Source: Gryganskiella cystojenkinii (taxonomy: Eukaryota; Mortierellomycota; Mortierellomycetes; Mortierellales; Mortierellaceae). From it: 63,684 nt of DNA. Each line of letters begins with the position of its first letter. The first letter of the stretch is position 1. The notes beneath the pieces are model-generated. The model saw nothing but the letters and a program-made list of their open reading frames with translations, was not told the DNA's origin and made no database searches. The stretch covers positions 1-63,684 of the forward strand of contig JAAAIG010000087.1 of NCBI GenBank assembly GCA_015852425.1, written 5' to 3'. Shown piece by piece: positions 11,926-23,091 of this stretch. The translations under genes and the position numbers were made by a program.

Positions 11926-13899
11926 CTAGTACAGCTCCCACCGCATGGGTAACTCCCTAATCGAGTTCACGCTTTTGATCCTAAACGCGGCCTGCATCGC
12001 CAACGCCGAATCCCTCGAGCCAACAAAAATCGCCGCATGGGCCATAATAAAAAGACGGGTCGCTGCCTCACCATACCCTCCGAGATCCTCATACAGGAGC
12101 CCGCCAAACAACCCGTTCGCATCATCATCTGCTCCAATCCTCAACCAACCCGGTTGACGGTCCATCGTGCTCAGAATCGCCAAATCCGTCTCGGTCGTCG
12201 TCACGACCACAGGTCGTTGTACACCCTCGGTCTGTTGCAACAACGCAATCCGTTTCGAGATCAGATCCACTGTCCATTCACAGGCGTGACTTTCAGGGCC
12301 TTTCTTGGCGCAGAGTTCGGGTGGGGGCAACTTGTCGATATGGACACCAATGTACCCATCTTTTCGGTCCTCCCGTTCCAGAGCTCGCATAACTTCCAAC
12401 ACAGACTGTCGTCCTTGTAACCGGATACCGCGTGAGAACGCCATCTTGGGTCCGTATTCTTGCCAGATTTTTTCCTCCCAGATCGGATCCATAGAACCAA
12501 TGAACTCTGTTCCAGAGATACAGACAAACGATTTCTGGCGGAAATTGTCCTTTGTGGCTGGTGTGCCTGCCGCCCAGTTCCTCTGAATCGCTTCCGGGTC
12601 CAGGTTCCAGAACCGATCGTCAAGAGTGTCAAATTCAGTTTGGAGGTTATAACTGTTCAAGAAATGACGTCCCGCGAAATCGAGACTTTTCCAGGATGAT
12701 CCCCCGATCGAAGGACCTTGGCATCGAATCGAGGCTGGGGCAGGATTGGTCGTAACCGCTGAGAGATTGGGTTGATATGTCGTTGTCGGGTTTTCTTCCT
12801 CCAGGGCCATCTCGGTCGTGAACGGTGTCCGAAGAAAAGGTCGAGTCGTGTCGATCGCGACAACGGGCTGATTTGCAACGACTTGCTTGAAATCATAAAG
12901 GTTGGTCCACCGTTGCAATCGCTTGCCCTGTCGTCCTGCAAAGACTGGGTACATGGAGGCCAAGGAGGGTGGTGAGAGCATTGGAGGTGCGTAGATCAGG
13001 GTCCGGTTCGAGTGCTTTGCGATCCAAAACGCTGTCAATAGTGAAAAGTACTGGGCCTCGATCGTTTTTCCCGAGGGGACAAAGATGAGGTAGTTGGTGT
13101 CCAGGGGAGAAAGTGTTTTGGCAGTATCGAAGGATGCGGCGTCATTGATTTTGTCCTTGTCGTCGGGGAGGAGGGTCTCCTCGATACTGTCACTGGTGTT
13201 GTTCTCCAGATCAAGTTCGCCTTCGGTCTTTTCTGAGGAAGGGGAAAGAGTGAGGTCCAAGTCCTCGTCATTGGACGCTGAATCAAGTTCCTGGTCGGAT
13301 TCATTGTTCGCGGTCTCCTCAATCACCTCCTGGATTTCCTCGCCAGCCTCGTATTCATCCGTTGTGCTTTTTTCTCTTTCTTCTTCTGCTTCTTCTTCTT
13401 GGCCCTGATGGTGGCTCTCATGAATAACCACCTCGGTTTTTTCTTCTTGATCCTGAGGCTGCTCTTGTTGCGTCAGTGTTGAAGGTGGATATGGGCTCTG
13501 GAGCCGAATGGGTCGAGTCAAGTCCGACAGATCCTCGGCTGTGACCAAGATTGTGCCCTGGATCAGGCGTTGAAGTTGTGTTGACGTCATGGCGGTATAC
13601 GATTCGGAGATGTGGTCGAGTTCACTGTTGTTCTCGGCATCGGTGCCTCTTGCACCGGTCCCGATTTTATCATCCCCTTGAGGGTTTCGTAGTGGCTTTG
13701 ATGGAGAAGACGAAGAAGAATGAGAAGAAGAGGAGTGAGGAGAAGGGGCATGAGAGGATGAAGCTGCGGGCGTCCTGACCCAGGATTCATTGTCGAGTGA
13801 GAGAGGGTTTAATGACAATGTGAGGATAGATCCAATGCAAAAGATGACGAGAGCACCCAACAAGGCTCGATGCCTTGCGGAATGGTTGGTTGTGCTCAT
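11926..13899 (-). CDS. Type II membrane protein with O-fucosyltransferase-like domain
   Basis: A single exon of 657 residues. A short basic N-terminus (HSARHR) and one hydrophobic segment (ALLGALVIFCIGSILTLSL, about residues 13-31) predict a Golgi type II anchor. Residues 40-270 are low-complexity, Ser-rich then Glu/Asp-rich, as in a stem. The globular part opens at NYLIFVPSGKTIEAQYFSLL (about 276). It ends with RLFIMAHAAIFVGSRDSALAMQAAFRIK, which resembles the C-terminal GDP-binding half of protein O-fucosyltransferase folds. The strand expected to read H-x-R-x-x-D reads YIGVHIDKLP here, so the catalytic Arg is not at its usual place. Cys residues in IRCQGP, FVCISG and LCAKKGPESHACEW could form disulfides. 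The sugar donor and acceptor are not known. Confidence 0.72.
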   Translation of the reverse strand: MSTTNHSARHRALLGALVIFCIGSILTLSLNPLSLDNESWVRTPAASSSHAPSPHSSSSHSSSSSPSKPLRNPQGDDKIGTGARGTDAENNSELDHISESYTAMTSTQLQRLIQGTILVTAEDLSDLTRPIRLQSPYPPSTLTQQEQPQDQEEKTEVVIHESHHQGQEEEAEEEREKSTTDEYEAGEEIQEVIEETANNESDQELDSASNDEDLDLTLSPSSEKTEGELDLENNTSDSIEETLLPDDKDKINDAASFDTAKTLSPLDTNYLIFVPSGKTIEAQYFSLLTAFWIAKHSNRTLIYAPPMLSPPSLASMYPVFAGRQGKRLQRWTNLYDFKQVVANQPVVAIDTTRPFLRTPFTTEMALEEENPTTTYQPNLSAVTTNPAPASIRCQGPSIGGSSWKSLDFAGRHFLNSYNLQTEFDTLDDRFWNLDPEAIQRNWAAGTPATKDNFRQKSFVCISGTEFIGSMDPIWEEKIWQEYGPKMAFSRGIRLQGRQSVLEVMRALEREDRKDGYIGVHIDKLPPPELCAKKGPESHACEWTVDLISKRIALLQQTEGVQRPVVVTTTETDLAILSTMDRQPGWLRIGADDDANGLFGGLLYEDLGGYGEAATRLFIMAHAAIFVGSRDSALAMQAAFRIKSVNSIRELPMRWELY

Positions 13900-14419
13900 A
13901 AGGGAGATGTGAAAACGTGAAAATGTGAAAATGTCGATTAAAGGGATGAGATGATAATAATAAAAGAAAAGAAGAACAAAGGATGGATCGATCCTCCTCG
14001 TTGGTGTTTCTGAAGTGGTTATGCTCTCTTTGGTTTGCTCAATTCATTCATTCACTTTTTTTTTTGTCTTTCAGTTGAGAGTCTATTTTTATCCAGGGGC
14101 AATCAGCACAAATGGGAAAACGGAAACAAGGTTTCTGATCTTGTGCCGGGGGATCGGGCCAAAAAAAATCAATTTTACAACGACAGGGTTGCAGCATGCA
14201 CCCTTTAGTCTTCTTTTGGGTGCAAACCCAACCCGACCCCCTTGATCATGTCACAATGGACGTAAGATTGGTGTTTGCTTCTTTTTTATTTTTATGTTTT
14301 TTATTTTTTCTTTTTTTTGTTTCGGAGCAAGAAAGCAATTGAAGCAAACTGAAGCAAACACAAGGTGTTTGATCGTGGTACCTATCCACATAAGCTCAAT
14401 CCTGTTTAGCAGAGTCACC
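13900..14419. other. Upstream region of the O-fucosyltransferase-like gene; no gene seen
   Basis: 520 bases with T-rich runs and no supported coding region. It should hold the promoter of the minus-strand gene ending at 11926 and the 3' flank of the LSD1-like gene. Confidence 0.45.
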
Positions 14420-17400
14420 TTAGGGCTGAGCCTTGCGGGGAGGTCGTCCACGTTTCCTGGATAGCACCGAGGACTCATTCTTGGACTTGGCATAGACTGG
14501 TCGTCCGCGTCTCCTTGAAGGCTCAGAGAGATCCCTCTTGACCTTGGACAGGGGTCCATTGCCGGTCTTGGTCTTTTTGTATCTTACTTCCTCCTCTTCT
14601 TCTTCTTCAGGAAAATCGCTGGCTTCATCATTTCCCTCATACTCATCCTCATCTTCATCTTCATCATTATCATCCTCTGCGTCACTTGGATCGGCTACGA
14701 AACGTGCAATCATACTCCTAGCAGCTCGTCCCCGTCTCCTCGGCAGAGCGAATCCGTGACCAATCAAGGTAGTCTCGGTCTTTTCTGGTGGTGGTGAAGA
14801 ATCCGAAGTGTGAGCTTCCTCCAGCGACAGCAAATGAGAATCATTACTCTCGTTGCTGCTCTCCCTGTAATCCCTACGGCGATGTGCCGCTGCTGTTGTT
14901 GGTGTTCGATCACTTTTGGTCTTGTTAATACCCGCGACATTATAAGGCGTATCCAAGGTTTGAGGACCAATCAGCGAATCGAGTACCTCCTTGGCGACCT
15001 TGATCCCACTCAGATAAGCACCATGCGCTGTCGCAGGGTAGTGTCGGCTGGTAGCTTCGCCCGCAAAGTAGAGCTGATCTTCCACAGACTTCGCCAACAG
15101 GTCGTAATCTTCTCCCGTACCGTCTCTGCCCACAAACGAGTAACTTCCCTGGGCAAATTCGTCTCGCGACCACCGTGTCACCACGGTCTCGACCGGCTTG
15201 GGGATGCGCTTGATCTGTGGATAAATCAGTGCCAGCGTCTCTACCGCCTCCTTAACCAGTTCTTCTCTCGTCATTTTCTCAGAATCATAAGCAGACTGTC
15301 CTGCCATGAGAGTAACTGTGGGGAGGGAGGTATAGATTGTCCAGCGATATAAAAATCTGGTTAGGATTTAATCCGCAAATTGAAACCTCTAGAATATTGA
15401 AACTACAACGCACCACGCAAATGTCTTACCTAATACTGGGAGCCCAGAGACCACAATACAGTTCCAGAACATGTAAAACTTCCCACGACTCGATCGGTAT
15501 GCCTTGAGGTCGTATCCTTTTCCTGAAGAACCGTCCTTGCCACCGCCTACATACCCGAACAACTCGACCGAGGAATCCCAGAAAGGTTTATCGAAGACAA
15601 GAACCAGCTTGTTGAGAAGTCCGAACCCCATTCGACGGATAGCATTCTCTTTCCATTCTGGCAGTGGTGGCTGGAAATTGATCTGCCGACTCTTGAGCAC
15701 ACCTAGGGGAACCGTCACCACTGTTTTATCGCAGGCAATAGTCGTTCCGTTGCGACACTGAATGGTGATCGACCCCTGTTGCTGAGGTTGTTCACGACCA
15801 TTAGATGATGCCTTGCCCTTTGTATGTGCCCGCTTGATAGAGGCGACTGGCATGTTTAGTCGGACATCCAAGCCTTTTGAGAGTGCGATGGGGACTTGTC
15901 CATATCCTTGGACAACCATGCAATGGTTCCCAGAGAATTCATAATCGTCATCCTGATCCCAATGCCGAAGTGAGAGCTGATCCAACGGAGTAGCATTTGC
16001 AAACTAATATAAAGTCAAAAATTGGAATCAGCATCAGTTATATACTTGTGATGATGACAAAGCCGATCGGACGACTGGAAGACTGACAAAAGTAAATATC
16101 ACTGATGGACAGACCTCGAGGTTAGCATAGTGCCAGTGAATCAAGCTCAACTCTTGTGCCGTCCAAGTCTTGAATTCGGGGTGAGACTCCAAAAAGTAAT
16201 CCATCGAGTGACCAAGAGTTGGAGTTGTGGTCGACTGGACTCTGCCTGGGCTTTGCGAATCCTGTTTGGTGCGGTTTTGGAGATAGTGTGTGAGGGGTTC
16301 TAGGATTTTGGGCGAGTCCCTGAGTTTACAAGCTTGATCCAAGATACGATTGAAGACAGTCTCGCAGTGCACGTCCTTGTCCTTGGGAACCAACCGTCCA
16401 TCATGCTCAAAAAGGTCGCAAGTCTCGTTGACGAGGTAATGAAGACTCATATCGGAGAGCTGGCGCCGGACAATGATCTCCATGGGGTTGCCATTGTCAA
16501 AGCCTGTGATGATTTGTGCACCCAGATCCACGGCATGTTTCATCTTCTGTCCTGTTTGAGTTTGCTGATGCCCTTGTTCGATAGTTTTTTCGTGCGTTGT
16601 TCCTGACGAATTTTTGGAGAGAACCGCTGCTGGCGGTGAGGTCTTGGAAGACGGTGATCTAAACTTGAGTTCCAGCGAGTGCATTCGACCTCCTATCCGG
16701 TTCCGCGCCTCGAGAACCACAACCTTGGGCGGCAATCCCGGAGCAAATCGTGGAGCGTAATAACGGAGAAGATTCTCCAATTGTCTAGCTGCAGCGACAC
16801 CAGCTATACCGCTTCCAATTACGACGATCGTCTTTTGTGCTGGCGATGATATGTTTACAGAGGCAGCCCGGCTATCCTCATGAGCCTTTTCGCTAGTTGT
16901 AGCGGAAGCGGTGCTGTGGCCATTGGTTCCATTGCTGATGTTGTGATGCTTCGCCTGGTCCTGGTAAGGACACATGCCAAAGTTGATGTATCCAGAACGC
17001 AGTAGAAACTCGTAGATATGAGGGATAAGGGCTTGATGGAGTCCCAGGTCCTTTGTCGCCGTGAAGGCGCGTTGAAGAGTCAACGGTTCCTTAGGAGATT
17101 CGCGCCAGAGATAGAGCATTGTGTTGCGTACCTGGAGATAGTGATCGAGGTTGGATTTTCCGAGATGATATTGAAAGAGTACAAACTCTTCCACGCAGAG
17201 ACCATGGGCATGGAGTCGAGACGCGTGCGCAGCATCGTTCAGTTTTTTGTCCAAGGCGGAAACAAGGCGATGTTTTCTTGCCTTTGTATGCGACTGGGTC
17301 GATTTCGTTGTGGATGTAGTTGTTGTTGTTATCGTTCTAGTGGAGTTGACTGCTGTCGCTCTTTTGATAGTCGTCGCAGCCTTGGTTGAAGTTGTCCTAG

Positions 17401-17743
17401 GTAAAGCCCTCTTGGATGGTGTGGTGGCTGTGGAGAAGGACGCCAAAGACGACGAGGCAGACGAAGAAATGATTGTTGATGCTTTCCTTCGTGGTCGCGT
17501 CATTGTTGTCGAGGTTGATGTCGATGTGGTTGATGATAACGAGGGCACGCCGAGATGAGCTTGTCTCCGGGTTCGTTTTCCTGTCATGATCTGATTACGA
17601 ATATTATCATTGCTAATTGACGACGAGTCTGACGCGGACGCAGGCGATTCTTCCGCGGTCCATGCGCGACCCAGGGTAGTGGCGAGCTGTCGCCGGATCT
17701 TTTCCTTCCAGGCTTGTTTCTGGGGTTGATTCGCGTCCGGCAT
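14420..17743 (-). CDS. LSD1-type lysine-specific histone demethylase with SWIRM domain and C-terminal AT-hooks
   Basis: A FAD-dependent amine oxidase that demethylates mono- and dimethyl lysines on histone H3 in the nucleus. Exons 16115-17743, 15430-16003 and 14420-15315 give 1032 residues. Order: a Ser/Thr/Arg-rich tail; a SWIRM domain (about 165-260, FLLRSGYINFG); the dinucleotide-binding motif VVIGSGIAGVAAAR (about 310); LEARNRIGGRMHS; then LEFANATPL and HWDQDDDYEFSG, which are diagnostic of LSD1; RMGFGLLNKLVLVF carrying the catalytic-type Lys; and LYFAGEATSRHYPATAHGAYLSG. Only about 50 residues sit where metazoan LSD1 has its coiled-coil tower, so that CoREST-binding element looks absent. 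The C-terminus has acidic runs and two AT-hook cores (RRRGRPV, RKRGRPP). ATG 17741-17743 begins MPDANQ; earlier in-frame codons are less likely. Confidence 0.93.
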
Positions 17744-19654
17744 CGGCGCTATATGTGCGATTGTGAGGACGCAGTTGGCCTCTCTTTTTTGAACAAGAAA
17801 AGATAGTGATGCGATAATTGAATGATGAATAGATTGGTGAATTGATTGATTGAACAAAACAAAATGTGAATCGATATTCACTCATTCTCAACTGCACGGA
17901 CAGGAACAGACAGGTCTTTTTTCACCATGACCCCAAAGGGTTTCACTACAAGCACGCCACCAAAATTGATACGTGACGATGCTACCATGGGATGGGACAT
18001 CATCGCCTTTGCTGGTGTCTTTCTTTGACACCTACTCCAAGATGAATACGAAAACATAGATGCAGGCACGGGTAACTGATATCCGACAAAGCAACAACAA
18101 GGCCTTCCTAGGGATCGACTCGTATAGATCCGTTTGATCGATCCCTCAACAACCTGTTGGTCCTGGGCGTAAAACAAACACATGCCAAGGATGGACAACC
18201 ATTCACGATCTAGATCGTTGTTTTGGCTGATCCGCAATCCCAGGGATACACATCTGCCGAGAACCTTTCTCAAGAAACAGAGTTTCCTTTCTTTATCCAC
18301 CTCTCATATTTTACGCCTGTTCAGCCCGTACGAGACTCGCGATGTGATTCGCAAAGAAATAGAGAGAGAAAGAGCGAGAGAGCGAAAGGCCCAACCCTTG
18401 AACCCTTCCAACTCAGGAATCCCACGTGCTGTGCGGTGATATTGTTGATCGGTTTTTTGCTTGACAGTCCGATCCACCTCTCCAGGCAATCTCGATCTTC
18501 TTTCTTCCCCAATGATTCCTCGGTAATTGCCTGTCGCCAACAAGGCATGGCATATCCACTGGCTCATTTGCTCCGTATTTTCAAAAGAAAGACCGTTGTT
18601 CACTTGGCCACTGCTGTTGGCTTATGGATGACACTCAAAGGTATGCTCTTCCATGCCCACACTTCCTGTCCATGAGCACTTTTGAAGAGCCTTCCACAAC
18701 TCCCAGCTCCTGTCATCTGCTCCCTAAACCATGGGGGGTTTGTTTTGTATGCCACTAGACTCTTCCAATATCAATCATCCCCTAGCCCTAGCGCACAATT
18801 AACATGGTCGTAACTTACACGGTCCCTTCTCCATCGAACCTTGGGATATTCAAAATATGCAGGAACAAAAAAGCGGGCGTCTTTTGAAGGTCTAGATTGA
18901 ATTTTTGGACCAGCGTAGTCCATTATTTCTGATTCTTCGATCGGAAAGGATTGGATTGCTATTTTCTCGTGCTACGGTTAGACGGATTGTGTCTTCTTTG
19001 CTTTTTCCCCACTTGTCCATAGTGTATCCCCAGGTTCGTAGAAAAAACCACGCCGTGGCTCTCAAACTTGTTTGTCCTTCTTTTCTTCAATCCCTGGTTC
19101 AACTAAAAAGACTCGTAGCTCTTTCGTGTTCTCCCAGGAAAAAAAAAAAAAAAAGTTTGCTCAACTCTCCAAACACGGGTCTTGTTTTCACCCACGCACC
19201 CTTCCTTGTGTTTGTCGCGATTTTTGATAGGCGCTGCAGGTCCGACTGTTGTCTGTCGATTCCTCCAAGGGTCCCTTGCATTTTTTGTTTCTTTGGCGCT
19301 TTGTTTGTTTGTTTGTTTGCTTTGTATTGTTCTGGTCGGTTTTTTGGTAACGAACCAATTTTCGTTTCTCCTCCTCAACCATGCTCCTCTCTTCGCCAAT
19401 CGATTGAAAGCCTTAACGACTATGCCTCTTATCATTGGATAAGCTGCTCTTGTCCCCCTTCTCAAGGTAGCCCCAAATGCTGATCCGAATCGGGTGATGG
19501 TTTTTTGTATAAATAACGAGCGAGACATGAAAATCCGAGTCTCATCCTCTCACCTTTGCTCGTCGTCAGTCACTCCCGCTTTTGACCGTCACTCTTGTGG
19601 ATTACCAGTCCCATTCACCCCCGTTTACTCTTTTCCTCTCTCCCCTCTACAAGC
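17744..19654. other. 1.9-kb divergent intergenic region, no supported gene
   Basis: Lies between the LSD1-like gene (-) and RNase T2 (+). Open frames on both strands (for example 17878-18300 on minus, 18223-18675 and 18905-19483 on plus) overlap each other, show no domains and have low-complexity composition, so I do not call them. The right end holds the RNase T2 promoter. Confidence 0.5.
19508..19515 (+). promoter_or_regulatory. TATA box of the RNase T2 gene
   Basis: TATAAATA lies 147 bases upstream of the RNase T2 ATG and is followed by a pyrimidine-rich leader. Position and match fit a core promoter. Confidence 0.6.
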
Positions 19655-21059
19655 ATGAAGCTCTTGTCTGTCACTTCCACTGTGGCCTTGGTCATGGCCG
19701 GACTCTCGGTCGTCCCCGCTTTGCCCTTGAGCGCCAACCACTCTGTTCTCAGTCGTCGTGATGCCAATACCTGCCCTGTCGATGTCCTCTCCTGTTCGGC
19801 GGCCTCGGGCGGTGTTTCGGCTTGCTGCCTACCTGAGATGGGACTGTTGGTCCATGTTCAACAATGGTACGATGGTCTTGGCCCCGCGGATCAGTTCACA
19901 ATGCATGGACTCTGGCCCGACACCTGCTCTGGAGGACAGGGACCCGCCAACGGATGCGATGCCAGCCGCATCTACACCGTAAGAGAATCATACTTTGACT
20001 CGATCAATTGCAATGATCATTCGCTTGCTATATCAACACTTTTTAAACCTTCTTCCTTGTCAACAGGACATTGAGCCCCGCCTTCAAAACTACCCCGGTG
20101 TCCCCTCCAACTTCCTTTCAGACATGCACACCTACTGGTCTTCATACAAGGGCGACAACAATGCGTTCTGGGCTCATGAATGGTCCAAGCATGGCACCTG
20201 TGTCTCAACTCTGGCCCCATCCTGCAAGAGCGATTTCGTCCCCGACGAAGACGTTTACAGCTACTTTAGCAAGGCTCTGGAGTTGCGTTCCCAGTATAAC
20301 CTCTACCAGACCTTGGCTGCCAAGGGAATCGTCCCCGGGACCAACCCCAATGTTGCTGACATGCATGCGGCTATCCAAGAGGCCTTTGGTTTCGATGCCC
20401 AGATTAACTGCCTTTCTGGTGTCTTGAGCGAGGTAACTTCGACAAAGCCACACTCTCCCCCAACTTCGGACTCGTATTCAACTCTCTTAACCCACAAATC
20501 TCTGTTTATGCAATAGATCTGGTTGTACTTCAACGTCAAGAACAACAACCAGTATGTTATCACCACCCCTCAATCTAAGGGATCCTGCAAGGGTTATATC
20601 TCCTACCCAGTCAAGTAAGCAAGCAGATCATTGCTCTCATTCGATTTCATGCTGGACAACACGTTTTCCAATTATTTTTTTTCCTGACACGTTTCTCTTT
20701 ATTCAAAAGGGGTGGATCCGTGACTCCCCCAACGACCACGACCTCGAAGGGTGTGCCCACAAAGACCCCTACACCTACTTCTCCTCCCGGTTCGATCCCC
20801 ACTGGCAAGCAGACCGGATCTTGCTCGACTAACGGTGCTACTGTCTGTGTCAGCCCTGGATCATGTAAGTGTGCCTTCATCTTGTCCTATAGCGCCAGGC
20901 TTTGCTTCATCGAGGTTCTTTACTAAATTCGTATATTTTGTATTTATTGTGTTAGCCAACCAATACTCAAAGTGCAACCAGGGTCGATGGATCTTGAACC
21001 AGTGCAAGACCGGACTCGTTTGCCATAGCGATACCAACATCTCGACCCACTGCGCTTAA
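19655..21059 (+). CDS. Secreted ribonuclease T2 with C-terminal chitin-binding-like module
   Basis: RNase T2 cleaves RNA through 2',3'-cyclic phosphates, usually outside the cell or in the vacuole. Five exons (19655-19978, 20067-20432, 20517-20614, 20710-20864, 20956-21059) give 348 residues. A signal peptide ([15 protein letters not shown]) is followed by an Arg-Arg site (SRRD) that may be a propeptide cut. Both catalytic segments are intact: FTMHGLWPD (CAS I) and [12 protein letters not shown] (CAS II). After the catalytic domain comes a Thr/Pro linker ([20 protein letters not shown]). A tail of about 50 residues with six Cys follows ([23 protein letters not shown]). The spacing resembles CBM19-type chitin-binding modules; that family label is tentative. 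The start is fixed by the signal peptide. Confidence 0.93.
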
Positions 21060-21529
21060 AATGACGCATTTGTATAGTACATCAATATATCCCAGATTAT
21101 ACTCTGTTTCTCGTTTTGAAGCAACAGTCTTTAACTACACTTATTACTGGAGGGTTCTGAACATGCTGGTACAAGTTGGGTGGCGAAAAGGATAGGGCTG
21201 AGTTGTTAAATTAGGAGCATTACACAGTAGAACATGTAAGGGGCAGGAAAAACACAGAAAAAATGTTTGTCGTCCCCACCCCTATTCCAACATCAACACT
21301 CCAAGGCACGCTATGCTGGTGGATCGTAAACTCTTTTCCTTTCCTTCCAAGTCTTTCTTGCGACCATTCTTTCTCTCTTCGTTTTCTTTCTTCCCTCCTT
21401 CCACCAACCCACATTCCCACTCGAACCCCGTTCGACGACAAAACCTCAACTCCTCAGACATTGGATCTCTCCGAACCAGAAACCTGACTACTTTTTGACT
21501 CAACTATTAACCATTAATATCTCACAATC

Positions 21530-21958
21530 ATGACTGGAGGATCTTCGCCCGTTATCCGCGCCCGCAATGGTAAAGAAGAGGAGGAAGAGATTCGAAAGCC
21601 CGGACACACGCATATGGGTGGAGAAAGAGTCTTCAATCAATATCCTAATCACGGTTTTCTTGAACGAGATCACTTACCTTCCTTGAGCTACTTCTTTCTT
21701 ACTTTGTTTTACTGGTAATGGTCCGTATCATTAGCCAAGTACTTGTCTGGCCCAGGAAAGAGACGAATTTCCTTGCCAGCAGATGCCTCGGGTCCTTTGG
21801 TCGAGCGCAAAATCAGTGGCAGCAGTAGCAAGAGTGCCAAGTCGCAAGCGAACCTTTATTTCGTTATCATTGTGTTGGTCGCCATGTCCTCTAGTGCCAT
21901 TTTCCAAATAATGCAGCTCGTCGGAGCCATGGAAGCTGCGGAGGATCTATACTTCTAG
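21530..21958 (+). CDS. Small tail-anchored ER protein, RAMP4/SERP1/Ysy6-like
   Basis: Exons 21530-21569 and 21735-21958, joined in phase 1, give 87 residues. The N-terminal half is basic and Ser-rich (RARNAKYLSGPGKRRIS). The C-terminal half holds one hydrophobic segment (ANLYFVIIVLVAMSSSAIFQ, about residues 52-71) followed by IMQLVGAMEAAEDLYF. SSAIFQIMQ matches the GSAIFQIIQ core of the RAMP4/SERP1 family, whose members sit at the Sec61 translocon and protect membrane proteins under stress. The acidic tail after the anchor is longer than usual. Alternatives are another small tail-anchored ER protein such as an OST accessory subunit. I am confident of the gene and moderately so of the family. 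Confidence 0.7.
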
Positions 21959-23091
21959 AAAAAAATAATAGACGGAAGACGGATGGAGGAATAAGACTCG
22001 AGTGTACGGAGGGGTCTTTGTAAATAGTCTTTAGGTGAATTAAACTGAAGAAACACGAATGAAGAATGTTCTAGGTGCAGCGATTAGATTCTAGGGGGAG
22101 GGGAGGAGGAGGGGAAGGGGGAGTGAGACGAAAGAGCAGACAAAGGAGGTACAAAAAGGGAGAAGAATGTTGTTGCACAGGGCACATTGTTCAAAATGAG
22201 ATTTCTTTTGCCACCAAGTTATGGGTGTCTCTGTCGAACGAGCAAACAGGTGCCATATTTTTCGCTCTTCTCGGTACCCCAGGGCGGCATACATGACCTA
22301 CTACTACCCGAGACGAGAACAGACCGGCCAAGAAATCCGAAACTTATACATGGGGCTTCCTTAAGAGTAAAAAGCTGCTCCATAAACGCCACCAACTCTC
22401 TCTTGTGGTAGATGTCCAGTGTCCGAACAGGAGCAACAGCGACCCATTCTGTCATGTTATGTCCCGGGTCCAATGTCGCACTGATGCGTGTTTTCATCCT
22501 AATGCGACGGAAATGGACGCAATGAACTAAAGGCATGGTTTTTTCAGCTGTGCTTCTAGTATTATTATTTTCCACGGACTAGGACAGAGCGAGAAACGAA
22601 ACCTGCAGAAAGATCTTCTCGGGATGAGCCGGGGGAACCATCCAAAGAGAAAAAAACTAAAACTTAAAAACGGGGTGGGTGCAAAATTGTAATGCATCTC
22701 CCCGCAATTCTATTTCGTTAGTTGTTTTTGATGACTTCATGGTTTTGTCCTCGAGCAAAGTCCAGTGTCAACGAAGACAAAGTGCGGGCAACAAAAGAAA
22801 GATATGTAGCGTTCCCGCTCTGTCCAAAGAAAAAAACAAAAAAGGTATAGGTGGCCTTTTTATGTCTGTCCCTGAGCTATCTGATCGTCGCCATAGGAAT
22901 AGCACAGAATTTCTTGTTTCCCACAATTTTCTATTCACTCGTTCGAATGACCCACATTTTTTTTTCAATTGTGCTTTGTGGAGTGGTTTCGGACTTTTTT
23001 TTTGTATAAGAAGACCTTCTTTCCCTTCTGCCTTTTTCTTTTTTCTTCTTCTTCAACTTCATACATACCCATCATACCCCGACATCACATC
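21959..23091. other. 1.1-kb intergenic region, no supported gene
   Basis: Contains a G-rich stretch (22094-22122) and several overlapping open frames without domains. The longest minus-strand frame (22219-22575) has an ATG but no homology that I recognise. The right end has a pyrimidine-rich leader and a TATAAG element near 23005 ahead of allantoicase. Confidence 0.45.

Noticed and set aside
17878..18300. Minus-strand open frame of 140 codons
   Set aside because: No domain, no splice context, and an alternative frame on the other strand is equally long.
18905..19483. Plus-strand open frame of 192 codons upstream of RNase T2
   Set aside because: Start is not an ATG in good context; composition follows homopolymer runs and a pyrimidine-rich leader.
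22219..22575. Minus-strand open frame of 118 codons
   Set aside because: Possible gene, but no motif, signal or neighbour supports it; left uncalled.
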